Positions 8,399 through 17,100 of a stretch of DNA of 64,000 nt are shown here, in pieces (the stretch's first letter is position 1; each line of letters starts with the position of its first letter). Origin of the DNA: Rhodospirillaceae bacterium. GTDB lineage: Bacteria; Pseudomonadota; Alphaproteobacteria; Kiloniellales; DSM-21159. A program made the translations under genes and the position numbers. The stretch lies in NCBI GenBank assembly GCA_006969625.1, contig CP030885.1:3979430-4043429 (forward strand), written 5' to 3'. The notes beneath the pieces are model-generated. The model searched no databases and was not told the origin of the DNA. It worked only from the letters and a program-made list of their open reading frames with translations.

Positions 8399-9445
8399 TC
8401 AGGTGTAGCGGTAGGGCCGCCCGGCCGCCTCCATCACCTGGTTGTAGTCCTTGATGATCTCGACCACGCGGGCGCGGACCTCGGAGCCGTCGGCGATCTC
8501 GTCCCAGAATTCCTTGGCCGCGGCCTCGACCTGCGCCCATTCGGAGTCGGGGATCGAGGTGAGCTGCATCTTCTCGCCGCGCACGCGCAGTTCGGCCTCG
8601 CCGCCCCAATACCACCACTGACGGTAATAGTGGCTGGCGTCGAAGCACACGCGCAGCAGCTCCTTGAGGTTGTCCGGCAATTCGTTCCAGCGCTCCATGT
8701 TGGCGAAGAAATGGCCGATCCAGGCGCCGGAGATGTTGTTGGTCAGGAAGTAGTCGGTGACGTCGGCCCAGCCGACCGTATAGTCCTCGGTGATGCCCGA
8801 CCAGGCGATGCCGTCCAGCTCGCCGGTCTGCACGGCGACCTCGATGTCCTCCCACGGCAGGGTGACGGGCACCACGCCGAAGCGCGACATGAAGCGCCCG
8901 GCGGTCGGGAAGGTGAAGACGCGCTTGCCCCTCAGATCCTCCAGGCTGTTGATCGGGTCCTTGGTCGCGAAATGGCAGGGATCCCAGGCGCCGGCCGAGA
9001 TCCACTTGACGCCGACCTCGGCGTACTGCTGGTCCCAGATCTCGCCCAGGCCGTACTGGTTGAACAGCACCGGCACGTCGAGCGAGTAGCGCAAGGCGAA
9101 GGGGAAGTAGCCACCGAAGACGCGCACGTCGGTCGGCGAGGCCATGGAGTCGTCGTCCGACTGCACCGCGTCGATCGTGCCGCTCTGCATCGCGCGGAAC
9201 AGCTCGCTGGTCGGCACGAGCTGGTCGGCGAAATAGAGCTCGATCTCCATCTGGCCGGCGGCGATGCGGTTGAAGCTGTCGACCGCCGGCTTGATCACAT
9301 GCTCGGCCAGGGCCGGGCCGGCATAGGTCTGCAGCCGCCAGCGGATCGGCGATTGCGCCTTGACGTACGGGGCGGCGAGCGCCGCCGTGCCGGCCGCGGC
9401 GCCGGCCATGCCGGCGGTGCGGATGAAGTCGCGTCTTGTCGTCAT
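8399..9445 (-). CDS. TRAP transporter substrate-binding protein, DctP family, Tat-exported
   Basis: This 348-residue periplasmic binding protein belongs to a tripartite TRAP importer. The N-terminus carries a twin-arginine signal (MTTRRDFIRTAGMAG) followed by an Ala-rich hydrophobic stretch ending near YVKAQ. The mature chain has the DctP pattern, including LEDLRGKRVFTFPTAGR and ELDGIAWSGITEDYTVGW. The latter resembles the TakP-like branch that binds 2-oxo or other organic acids; that comparison is from memory. The dctM and dctQ permease genes lie directly upstream on the same strand. The ligand is inferred to be an organic acid used by the divergent monooxygenase operon. Confidence 0.9.
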   Translation of the reverse strand: MTTRRDFIRTAGMAGAAAGTAALAAPYVKAQSPIRWRLQTYAGPALAEHVIKPAVDSFNRIAAGQMEIELYFADQLVPTSELFRAMQSGTIDAVQSDDDSMASPTDVRVFGGYFPFALRYSLDVPVLFNQYGLGEIWDQQYAEVGVKWISAGAWDPCHFATKDPINSLEDLRGKRVFTFPTAGRFMSRFGVVPVTLPWEDIEVAVQTGELDGIAWSGITEDYTVGWADVTDYFLTNNISGAWIGHFFANMERWNELPDNLKELLRVCFDASHYYRQWWYWGGEAELRVRGEKMQLTSIPDSEWAQVEAAAKEFWDEIADGSEVRARVVEIIKDYNQVMEAAGRPYRYT

Positions 9446-9521
9446 GTGAGCCTCCAGTTCTCTCGGGTTCTTCCGCCCTCCTGGCGGTCGCGCAAAGCGC
9501 GTGTCGCCCCGGCTTGCCGCG

Positions 9522-10847
9522 TCAGGTGCCGTAGACCAGACCTGGCAGCCACAGCGCCAGCTCCGGAAAGACCATCACCAGCGTCAGGGCGAGCAGCATC
9601 ACGCCCACGAAGGGCACGATGGAGGTGTAGATGTCGCGGATGCCGATCTCCGGCGGGGCCATCGCGCGCATCAGGAAGAGGTTGTAGCCGAAGGGCGGCG
9701 TCATGTAGGCGATCTGGCAGGTGATCGTGTAAAGGATGCCGTACCAGATCAGGTCGAAGCCGAGGGCGCCGACCAGCGGCACGTAAAGCGGCGCGACGAT
9801 CACCAGCATCGCCGTGTCGTCGAGGAAGGTGCCGAGCAGCAGGAAGGAGAGCTGCATCAGGATCAGGATCGTCCAGGGGCTGAGGCCGAGCTCTTCGAGA
9901 AACAGGTTCTCGATGGTGCGCACGGCGCCGAGCCCGTCGAAGACGGCACCGAAACACAAAGCGGCGATGATGATCCACATGAACATGCAGGAAATCGCCA
10001 GCGTCTTGCGCACCGAGTTCTCGAAGACCTCGCGGTTCATGCGGCCCTTGGCGACCGCGGCGAGGAAGGCGGCGATCGCGCCGATCGCCGAGGACTCGAC
10101 CAGCGAGGTCCAGCCGTTGACGAAGGGCACCATCATGGCGGCGAAGATGCCGAGCGGCAGCAAACCGGCGCCCAGCAGGCGGATGCGCTCGCCGCGGCTG
10201 ACCTCGGCCCGTTCGGCGCGCGGCAGCACCGGCCCCAACTCCGGCTGCAGGCGGCAGCGAATGGCGATGTAGAGGATGAAGAGCCCGGCCATCATCAGGC
10301 CGGGGACGATCCCGGCCAGCCAGAGCTGGCCGACCGGCTGGCGCGCGATCATGGCGTAGAGCACCAGCACCACCGAGGGCGGCACCAGGATGCCCAGCGA
10401 GGCGCCGGCCTGGATCACGCCGGTGACCATGCGCTTGTCGTAGGCGCGGCGCAGCAGCTCGGGCAGGGCGATGGTGGCGCCGATCGCCATGCCCGCGACC
10501 GACAGGCCGTTCATCGCCGAGATCAGGACCATCAGGCCGATGGTGCCGATCGCCAGCCCGCCGGGTACCGGACCCATCCAGACGTGGAACATGCGGTAGA
10601 GGTCGTCGGCGAGCCGGCTTTCCGACAGCACGTAGCCCATGAAGATGAACATCGGCAGGGTCAGCAGCGGGTACCACTTCATCGCCTTCATCGCCGCGGT
10701 GAAGGCGAACTGGCCGCCGCCGTCGCCGTAGAGCGCCAGCGCGGCGATCACGGCGACGAAACCGATGACGGCGAAAACGCGCTGCCCGGTGAAGAGCATC
10801 ACCATCATCGAGGCGAACATGGTCAGCGCGATCAGCTCGTAGGACAT
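9522..10847 (-). CDS. dctM: TRAP transporter large permease subunit
   Basis: This 441-residue membrane protein of the DctM family couples sodium or proton flow to substrate import. About twelve hydrophobic helices are visible, with conserved TRAP segments such as ISAMNGLSVAGMAIGAT, GVIQAGASLGILVPPSVVLV and DTAMLVIVAPLYVPLV. I set the start at ATG 10847 (MSYELIALTMFASMM), 5 bp past the dctQ stop; longer open frames upstream are out of register with the small subunit. A length near 430-440 is typical. Confidence 0.93.
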   Translation of the reverse strand: MSYELIALTMFASMMVMLFTGQRVFAVIGFVAVIAALALYGDGGGQFAFTAAMKAMKWYPLLTLPMFIFMGYVLSESRLADDLYRMFHVWMGPVPGGLAIGTIGLMVLISAMNGLSVAGMAIGATIALPELLRRAYDKRMVTGVIQAGASLGILVPPSVVLVLYAMIARQPVGQLWLAGIVPGLMMAGLFILYIAIRCRLQPELGPVLPRAERAEVSRGERIRLLGAGLLPLGIFAAMMVPFVNGWTSLVESSAIGAIAAFLAAVAKGRMNREVFENSVRKTLAISCMFMWIIIAALCFGAVFDGLGAVRTIENLFLEELGLSPWTILILMQLSFLLLGTFLDDTAMLVIVAPLYVPLVGALGFDLIWYGILYTITCQIAYMTPPFGYNLFLMRAMAPPEIGIRDIYTSIVPFVGVMLLALTLVMVFPELALWLPGLVYGT

Positions 10848-10852
10848 GGCGC

Positions 10853-11359
10853 CTAGAGCTCCTGGCCGCGGATCGTCGCGATGTCCCGGATCAGCAGGGC
10901 GGTGCCCTGCAGCAGCATGAGCAGCGCGGCCAGGCACATCAGCGCCTTGATCGGCCACATCAGCGGCGCCCAGGCGGTGTAGCTGCGCTCGTCGTACTGC
11001 AGGGAATAGGCGGTCGAGGACAGGCCGCCGTAGAGCAGCAGCGCCAGGTAGGTCAGCAGCGCGACCACGGTGAAGGCGTCGATCCAGGCCTTCTTGCGCT
11101 GCGACCAGTTGGCGTAGAACAGGTCCATGCGCACGTGGGCGCCGAGCTGCAGCGAATAAGGACCGCCGAGCATGTAGTAGGCGACCAGGGTGAACTGGGC
11201 CATCTCCAGCGTCCATAGCGAGGGCAGGAAGAAGGTCTTTGAGATCGACGACCAGAGCAGGATGCCCATCATCGCGAACAGGAGGTACATGGCGACCCGG
11301 CCGATGCGCCGATTGATCGCCTCGACGATGCGTACGTAATCCCGTGTCCAAGCAGGCAT
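10853..11359 (-). CDS. dctQ: TRAP transporter small permease subunit
   Basis: This 168-residue protein has four hydrophobic helices and the DctQ-like segments YLLFAMMGILLWSSISKTFF and LGAHVRMDLFYANWSQRKK. The second is the family's conserved (V/R)xD motif after helix two. It pairs with DctM to form the membrane part of the importer. It is the first gene of the dctQ-dctM-dctP operon and faces the alcohol dehydrogenase gene across a 225-bp divergent region (11360-11584), the natural place for the LysR regulator to act. I saw no clear core promoter there. Confidence 0.9.
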   Translation of the reverse strand: MPAWTRDYVRIVEAINRRIGRVAMYLLFAMMGILLWSSISKTFFLPSLWTLEMAQFTLVAYYMLGGPYSLQLGAHVRMDLFYANWSQRKKAWIDAFTVVALLTYLALLLYGGLSSTAYSLQYDERSYTAWAPLMWPIKALMCLAALLMLLQGTALLIRDIATIRGQEL

Positions 11360-11584
11360 TGAGACGCGCACTCCCCCGCACCGCGCGAACGACCCTGTCA
11401 CCGCGGCCTGGTCACAATGGCCGTACGACGCGGGATTCTCCAGCCCGAAAACCGCGGGGCGGGCTGGCCCTGGCGGCCGGAAAACGACACGCCGGCCGCG
11501 CGGCCGGGCGTATGCGGACCGTTGCGCTGCGCCCTGCCGCTTGCGATGAATGCGGCCCCTGCCGCAGCCGATCGGAGCGCCCTG

Positions 11585-12787
11585 ATGTCCCTGCCGACCG
11601 CCGTCTTCAGCTACCCCACCACCGTGCGCTTCGGTGTCGGCGAGCGCCGGGGCGTGGCCAGGTCTTGTGCGGCGCTCGGCATCGGCCGACCGCTGCTGGT
11701 CACCGACCCGGGGCTGAAGGACCTGCCGATGACGCAGGAGCTGGTCGGGCTTCTGGAGAAGGCCGGCCTGCCGACGGCGCTGTTCGCCGAGGTCGCCCCC
11801 AATCCATTGGCCTCGAACGTCGAGGCCGGCATCGCCGCCTACCGCGCCGGCGGCTGCGACGGGGTGATCGCGCTGGGCGGCGGCAGCGCCATGGACTGCG
11901 CCAAGACCATCGCCTTCATGCTGCCCCAGAGCCTGCCGCTGGCCAGCTTCGAGGATATCGGCAGCAACTGGAAGCAGGCCACCGTCGAGGGGATCGCCCC
12001 GATCGTCGCCCTGCCGACCACCGCCGGCACCGGCTCCGAGGTCGGCCGCGCGGCGGTGATCGCGCTGGACACCGGCACCGGCCCCGAGGGTGCGCCGGCC
12101 GACGGCACCAAGAAGGTGATCTTCCACCCGAAGATGCTGCCCGGCATCGTCATCCTGGACGCCGAGCTGACCGCCGGCCTGCCGCGCGACCTGACGGCGG
12201 CCACCGGCTTCGACGCTCTGGCGCACTGCCTGGAGGCCTACTCCTCGCCGCTGTTCCATCCGCTCGGCGACGGCCTGGCGGTCGAGGGCGTGCGACTGAT
12301 CAAGAACGCGCTGCCCCGCGTCTGCGCCGACGGCGGCGACCTGGAGGCGCGCGGCGAAATGCTGGTCGCCGCCAGCATGGGCGCCATCGCCTTCCAGAAG
12401 GGCCTGGGCGCCGTGCACGCGCTCAGCCACCCGGTCGGCTCGCTCTACCGCACCCACCACGGCCGCACCAACGCGGTCGTCCTGCCCTACGTCCTGGCCT
12501 TCAACCGCCGCGCCATCGAGGCGAAGATGGCGCGCCTGGCCGCCTACATCGGCCTGGCGGACGCCAGCTTCGACGGCCTGCAGGCCTGGATCCTGCAACT
12601 CCGCGAAGAGCTGGGGATCGAGCACACCCTGAAGGAGCTCGGCGTCGGCGAGGACAAGCTGGAGCGCATCGTCGAGTTGGCGCTGATCGATCCGACCGCC
12701 CCGACCAACCCGGTCGAGCTGACCGCCGACACCCTGCACGCCCTGCTGCGCGCCAGCCTGGACGGCACCATGCCGGCGGCGGCTTGA
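11585..12787 (+). CDS. Iron-containing (group III) alcohol dehydrogenase
   Basis: This is a 400-residue NAD(P)-dependent dehydrogenase of the Fe-ADH superfamily. The dinucleotide motif GVIALGGGSAMDCAK and the LPTTAGTGSEVGRAAVI loop are intact. Metal ligands fit the family: Asp in VILDAELT, His in FDALAHCLEAY, His in GAVHALSHPVG, and His in the THHGRTNAVVLP segment. The ALPTTAGTGSE loop points to a true alcohol or semialdehyde dehydrogenase rather than maleylacetate reductase. I chose ATG 11585, preceded by GGAG; an earlier ATG in frame adds only a low-complexity tail. It leads the plus-strand operon and may reduce or oxidise an aldehyde intermediate of the pathway. Confidence 0.88.
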   Translation: MSLPTAVFSYPTTVRFGVGERRGVARSCAALGIGRPLLVTDPGLKDLPMTQELVGLLEKAGLPTALFAEVAPNPLASNVEAGIAAYRAGGCDGVIALGGGSAMDCAKTIAFMLPQSLPLASFEDIGSNWKQATVEGIAPIVALPTTAGTGSEVGRAAVIALDTGTGPEGAPADGTKKVIFHPKMLPGIVILDAELTAGLPRDLTAATGFDALAHCLEAYSSPLFHPLGDGLAVEGVRLIKNALPRVCADGGDLEARGEMLVAASMGAIAFQKGLGAVHALSHPVGSLYRTHHGRTNAVVLPYVLAFNRRAIEAKMARLAAYIGLADASFDGLQAWILQLREELGIEHTLKELGVGEDKLERIVELALIDPTAPTNPVELTADTLHALLRASLDGTMPAAA

Positions 12788-12896
12788 TCGGAATTTCCGA
12801 AGCAAAGGTGCCGAAAGAAATAATTTCCCGAGGCTATTCGCCTGCGTCAGACTGCCGCGCAGATGGCACAGGCGCAGCAGCCCCGGGAGAGACGTC

Positions 12897-14366
12897 ATGA
12901 TCCGCACCGGCGAGGAGTACATCGAGTCGATCCGCGACGGCCGCGAGGTCTACATCGGCGGCGAGCGGGTGCGCGACGTGCCCAGCCATCCGATGTTCAA
13001 GCCGCTGGTCGAGATCCGCGCCCGCATCTACGACATGGCGCAAGATCCGGCGACGCGCGAGGTCATGAGCTACGCCGACGAGACCGGCGAGCGCCACGCC
13101 ATCGGCAACAAGCTGCCGCACACCCAGCAGGACTGGTGGGACAAGCGCCGGGCCACCGACACGGTGCTGGAGACGGTCGGCGGCATCGTCACCCGCGTCG
13201 GCGACGAGACGGTCGGCGAGATGTGGAGCCTCTACGACGGCCAGGACGTGCTGAACCAGGTCGACCCGCAGTTCTCCGCCAATATCCGCAATCACATCGA
13301 CAAGGTGCTGCACGCCGACCCCTTCCACGTCTCGGCCAACACCGATCCGAAGGGCGACCGCTCGAAGCGCCCGCAGGACCAGGACCCCGACATGCTGCTG
13401 CATGTCGTGCGCGAGACCGACGCCGGCATCGTCGTGCGCGGCGCCAAGTACGAGACGGCGGCCGCCTACGCCAACCAGGCCTTCACCAAGCCGACCATCG
13501 CCAACTGGGGCCAGGCGGAGATGAGCGACTACGCCGTCGGCTTCGTCTGCGACCTGGGCTCGCCGAACCTGAAGTTCGTCTGCCGCGAGGGCTTCGCCGG
13601 GCGCGGCTCCGAAGACGACTACCCGCTGGCCAACCGCTTCGACGAGGTCGACACGCTGGTCGTCTTCGACGACGTGCTGATCCCTTGGGAGAACGTGCTG
13701 TTCTACCGGCACACGGCGGCGGCCACCTTCATCCGCTCCTGCCTGCACCGCTACTCGGCCTTCGCCTTCGTGCAGCGCAACCTGCGCCTGGCCGACCTGA
13801 TGATCGGCGCCGCCCTGCACAACGCGCGCCAGACCGGCCTCGACAAACAGCAGGCGGTGCAGGAAAAGCTGGCGACCCTGGCGGTCTACCGCGAGGGCAT
13901 CAACGCCCACCTGACCGCCGCCATCGCGCTCGCCGAGCCGAGCCCGGCCGGCCTGCTGATGCCCAACCAGTCGCTGCTCTACACCGGGCGCGTGCTCGCC
14001 ACCTCGCAACTTCACCAGATGATGCACGTCGCGCGCGAGCTGTGCGGCGGGCAGGTCTGCGTGACGCCGAACAAGGCCGACTTCGACAACCCGGCGACCA
14101 GGCCCTGGCTGGAGAAGTTCTACACCGTCAACGAGGACTGGGTGGCCGAGGACCGGCGCAAGCTGCTGGCCTTCGCCCGCGACCTGCTGAACTCCGACTA
14201 CGCCGGACACCGCCTGACCTTCCAGCTCTTCGCGCAGTCGCCGCCCTTCGCGCACCTGGCGGCGGTCTACCGCACCTTCGACTGGGACGGCCCGCTGGAC
14301 TTCGTGCGCGCGGCCGCCGGCTTGTCCGAGCGGGTGACGGGTGCCAAGAAGGAAGCGGCGGAGTAA
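12897..14366 (+). CDS. HpaB-family FADH2-dependent monooxygenase, large component
   Basis: This 489-residue protein matches the two-component 4-hydroxyphenylacetate 3-monooxygenase (HpaB/TftD/HadA) family, which uses reduced FAD supplied by a partner reductase to hydroxylate aromatic rings. Landmarks are TGEEYIESIRDGREVYIGGE at the N-terminus, DPKGDRSKRP near residue 150, DDVLIPWENVLFYR near 265 and a C-terminal MMHVARELCGGQVCVTP. The reductase partner is encoded 5 bp downstream as part of a fusion protein. The GGGAGA Shine-Dalgarno sits just upstream of ATG 12897. The 109-bp gap after the dehydrogenase gene has an AT-rich patch around 12790-12830 that could hold a promoter. Substrate is not deducible; phenols and pyrrole carboxylates are known for relatives. 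Confidence 0.88.
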   Translation: MIRTGEEYIESIRDGREVYIGGERVRDVPSHPMFKPLVEIRARIYDMAQDPATREVMSYADETGERHAIGNKLPHTQQDWWDKRRATDTVLETVGGIVTRVGDETVGEMWSLYDGQDVLNQVDPQFSANIRNHIDKVLHADPFHVSANTDPKGDRSKRPQDQDPDMLLHVVRETDAGIVVRGAKYETAAAYANQAFTKPTIANWGQAEMSDYAVGFVCDLGSPNLKFVCREGFAGRGSEDDYPLANRFDEVDTLVVFDDVLIPWENVLFYRHTAAATFIRSCLHRYSAFAFVQRNLRLADLMIGAALHNARQTGLDKQQAVQEKLATLAVYREGINAHLTAAIALAEPSPAGLLMPNQSLLYTGRVLATSQLHQMMHVARELCGGQVCVTPNKADFDNPATRPWLEKFYTVNEDWVAEDRRKLLAFARDLLNSDYAGHRLTFQLFAQSPPFAHLAAVYRTFDWDGPLDFVRAAAGLSERVTGAKKEAAE

Positions 14367-14371
14367 ACCCG

Positions 14372-15391
14372 ATGAGCTTGGCCCGACGCATGGACGACCA
14401 CCCCGAGGATCGCCCCGAGGAGCACCCCGAAGACCGCATCGACGAGGCGCTGCGCGGCGCCTTCCTGCAGGCGATGAGCCGGGCGGCGACCACGGTCAGC
14501 GTGGTCACGACGGACGGGCCGGCCGGGCGCGCGGGCGTTACCGTCTCCGCCATGTCCTCGGTCTCCGCCGACACGCCGCAGCCGACGCTGCTGGTCTGCG
14601 TGCACGAGGCCAGCCCGGCGTCCAGGGCGATCCGCGAGAACGGCGTCTTCTGCGTCAACCTGCTGCGCGACGACCGGCATGCCGTCTCCGACGTCTTCGC
14701 CGGACGCATCAAGACGCCCGACGGCGACAAGTTCTCCTGCACCGGCTGGCGCGCGCTGAAGACCGGCGCACCGGTAGCCGAGGACCGCCTGGTCGCCTTC
14801 GACTGCCGTCTGACCGCCGAGCACCAGGTCGGCACGCACCATGTCTTCTTCGGCGCCGTGCAGGCGATCGACCAGGCGGCCGACGGGCGGCCGCTGCTCT
14901 ATGCCGATCGCGCCTACGGCACGCCGACGCGGCTGGAGCAGGAGGCCGGCGGCGTCACCCACACCCGCCTGCGCCGCTTCAACACCCGCGACACCTACCC
15001 GGAACAGCAGCTCGACAACGACCTCTGCCAAACGGTCGCCGCGCGCGGGACCACGCTCTACCTGCGCGGCCAGGTCGGCCAGGACTTGGAGACCGGCCGC
15101 TCCGTCGCGCTCGGCGATGCCGCCGGGCAGGCCGAACAGGCGATGGCCAACGTCACCCAGCTCCTCGCCGAGGCCGGCAGCGACCTGAGCCACATCTGCA
15201 AGATCGTCGTCTACATCACCGACCCGCGCTACCGGGAGGCGGTCTACCGGGTGATCGGGCGCTGGCTGAAGGGCGTCTACCCGGTCTCCACCGGCCTGGT
15301 GGTGCAGGCCCTGGCGCGGCCCGAATGGCTGGTCGAGGTCGACGTGACGGCGGTCATCCCCGAGGCTGGCGACGCCGCCGCCGCCTCATGA
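14372..15391 (+). CDS. Flavin reductase fused to a Rid (YjgF/YER057c/UK114) domain
   Basis: This 339-residue protein joins two domains seldom seen in one chain. Residues about 25-190 are a flavin reductase of the HpaC/RutF type, with TTVSVVTTDG, AGVTVSAMSSVSADTPQP, GVFCVNLLRDD and THHVFFGAVQAI. That part should supply FADH2 to the monooxygenase encoded 5 bp upstream. Residues about 210-335 are a Rid fold (LYLRGQVGQDLETG, QAMANVTQLLAEAGSDLSHI, KIVVYITDPRYREAVYRV, YPVSTGLVVQALARPEWLVE). Archetypal RidA has a catalytic Arg just after the (F/Y)PAR motif; here the sequence is YPVST, so that Arg is absent. The N-terminus carries a charged DHPEDRPEEHPEDR segment. Translational coupling with hpaB is likely. 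Confidence 0.88.
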   Translation: MSLARRMDDHPEDRPEEHPEDRIDEALRGAFLQAMSRAATTVSVVTTDGPAGRAGVTVSAMSSVSADTPQPTLLVCVHEASPASRAIRENGVFCVNLLRDDRHAVSDVFAGRIKTPDGDKFSCTGWRALKTGAPVAEDRLVAFDCRLTAEHQVGTHHVFFGAVQAIDQAADGRPLLYADRAYGTPTRLEQEAGGVTHTRLRRFNTRDTYPEQQLDNDLCQTVAARGTTLYLRGQVGQDLETGRSVALGDAAGQAEQAMANVTQLLAEAGSDLSHICKIVVYITDPRYREAVYRVIGRWLKGVYPVSTGLVVQALARPEWLVEVDVTAVIPEAGDAAAAS

Positions 15392-15401
15392 CCTTCGCGC
15401 C

Positions 15402-16079
15402 ATGACATTTTCCGTTGCCGCGCGCTGCCCGGAGACCGGGATGTTCGGCCTGGCGGTGAGCTCCTCCTCGCCGGCGGTGGCGGCGCGCTGCGCCCATGCG
15501 CGCGCCGGCGTCGGCGCGGTCGCCAGCCAGAACGTCACCGACCCGCGGCTCGGCCACCGCGGTCTGGACCTCATGGCCGCCGGTGCCACGGCCGAACAGG
15601 CGCGCGACATCCTGGTCGCCGCCGGCCCGCACATCGCCTACCGCCAGCTCACCCTGGTCGATGCGGCCGGGCGGACGGCGCACTGGTCGGGCGCCAACAC
15701 GCTGGGCGTCCATGCCGTTGCCGAGGGGCCGGGCGTGGTCTGTGCCGGCAATCTGTTGGCCGACGCGAGCGTGCCCGAGGCGATGGTCGCCGCCTTCGCG
15801 CGGGCGGCGCCCGCGCCCTTGCCCGAGCGCCTGCTGGCGGCGATGCGCGGCGGTCTGGAGGCCGGCGGCGAGGCCGGACCGGTCCACTCCGCCGGCCTGC
15901 TGCTGGTGCGCAACGTCCCCTGGCCGCTGGCCGATCTTCGGGTGGACTGGCACGAGGACGACCCGATCGGGGCGCTCGCCGCGCTGTGGGCGCTCTACGC
16001 ACCGCAGATGGAGTCCTATGTCACCCGCGCGCTCGACCCGCGCGCCGCGCCCAGCTACGGCGTGCCGGGCGACGAGTAG
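15402..16079 (+). CDS. DUF1028 family protein (Ntn-hydrolase-like fold)
   Basis: This 225-residue protein fits DUF1028: the N-terminus MTFSVAARCPETGMFGLAVSS, then ARAGVGAVASQNVTDPRLG, then AGNLLADASVPEAMVAAF and ADLRVDWHEDDPIGALAALW. The family is thought to share the N-terminal-nucleophile hydrolase fold, but no general function is established. It starts 10 bp after the fusion gene and shares its direction, so it probably belongs to the same pathway. Amide or lactam hydrolysis of an intermediate is an inference from the fold and context only. Confidence 0.87.
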   Translation: MTFSVAARCPETGMFGLAVSSSSPAVAARCAHARAGVGAVASQNVTDPRLGHRGLDLMAAGATAEQARDILVAAGPHIAYRQLTLVDAAGRTAHWSGANTLGVHAVAEGPGVVCAGNLLADASVPEAMVAAFARAAPAPLPERLLAAMRGGLEAGGEAGPVHSAGLLLVRNVPWPLADLRVDWHEDDPIGALAALWALYAPQMESYVTRALDPRAAPSYGVPGDE

Positions 16080-16107
16080 CGCGCCCCGCGCGGGCATCGG
16101 ATCGGGT

Positions 16108-17100
16108 ATGCGCTTCACCTTCCGCCAGCTCGAGTACTTCGTCGCCGCCGGCCAGGCCGGCAGCATCCGCCAGGCGGCCGAGCGGATCGCCGTCTCCCAG
16201 CCCTCCATCTCGGCCGCGATCGCCCACCTGGAGCGCGAGCTCGGCGTGCAGCTCTTCGTGCGCCACCACGCCCAGGGCCTGTCGCCGACGCCGGCCGGGC
16301 GGCGGCTGCTGCGCGAGGCGCGGCTGCTGCTCGACCAGGCCGAAGGGCTGCACGCCCTGGCCGGCGAGGTCTCGGGGCAGCTCCGCGGGCGCCTCGGGCT
16401 CGGCTGCTTCGTCACCCTGGCGCCGATGATCCTGCCGGAGCTGGTCGCCGCCTTCACGCGCGCAACGCCGGGCGCGGAAGTCGACTTCTTCGAGGCCGAC
16501 CAGGCGCGCCTGGTGGCAGCGCTGCGCCAGGTCGAAATCGACCTGGCACTGGCCTACGACCTGCAGCTCCCCGAGGACGTCTGCTTCGAGCCGCTGGCCG
16601 CGCTGCCGCCGCACATCCTGCTGGCGGAAGGGCACCCCTTGGCCGAGCGACCGCTGCTGACCCTGGGGGAGCTGGCGCCGCTGCCGCTGGTGCTGCTCGA
16701 CCTGCCGCTCAGCCGCGAGTATTTCCTGGCGATGTTCATGCGTGAGGGGCTGGAGCCGACGATTGCGGCGCGCTCGGCGCAGCAGGAGGTGCTGCGCACC
16801 ATGGTCGCCAACGGCCTCGGCTACACCATCGCCAACGTGCGTCCGCGCTCCGGCCTGGCGCTCGACGGGCGGCGGCTGGTGCGCGTGCCGCTGGCCGGCG
16901 ACCACCCGCCGCTGCACCTCGGCCTCGCCCGCGCCGAGAGCCTGCAGCCCTCGCGCCTGGCCGGGGCCTTCGCCGAGCACTGCCGGCAGTTCATCTCCGA
17001 CAGCTACATCCCCGGCATGGAGGCGCCCGACTTCGCGCAGGTCGGGCAGGCGCGGCCGGACGCGGCGCCGCTCAGTACTGGAAGTTCAGGCGGCGGCTGA
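16108..17100 (+). CDS. LysR-type transcriptional regulator
   Basis: This 330-residue regulator has the LysR winged helix-turn-helix at residues 1-60 (FTFRQLEYFVAAGQAGSIRQ, then RIAVSQPSISAAIAHLERE). An effector-binding domain with GRLGLGCFVTLAPMILPEL and AEGHPLAERPLLTL follows. I started it at ATG 16108, 28 bp past the DUF1028 stop, because the HTH begins at residue 3. It is the last gene of the plus-strand operon and is the obvious candidate regulator of that operon and of the divergent TRAP operon. Its last 29 bp overlap the end of the convergent Pro-rich gene. The final residues (STGSSGGG) are a low-complexity tail. Confidence 0.9.
   Translation: MRFTFRQLEYFVAAGQAGSIRQAAERIAVSQPSISAAIAHLERELGVQLFVRHHAQGLSPTPAGRRLLREARLLLDQAEGLHALAGEVSGQLRGRLGLGCFVTLAPMILPELVAAFTRATPGAEVDFFEADQARLVAALRQVEIDLALAYDLQLPEDVCFEPLAALPPHILLAEGHPLAERPLLTLGELAPLPLVLLDLPLSREYFLAMFMREGLEPTIAARSAQQEVLRTMVANGLGYTIANVRPRSGLALDGRRLVRVPLAGDHPPLHLGLARAESLQPSRLAGAFAEHCRQFISDSYIPGMEAPDFAQVGQARPDAAPLSTGSSGGG

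Noticed and set aside
11585..12787. Maleylacetate reductase instead of alcohol dehydrogenase
   Set aside because: The nucleotide-binding loop reads LPTTAGTGSE with a full set of metal ligands, as in Fe-ADH, rather than the maleylacetate reductase type.
12863..14371. In-frame upstream extension of the flavin reductase-Rid gene over the monooxygenase gene
   Set aside because: The extension reads as Arg/Pro-rich shadow of the monooxygenase; the real start is ATG 14372 just after its stop.
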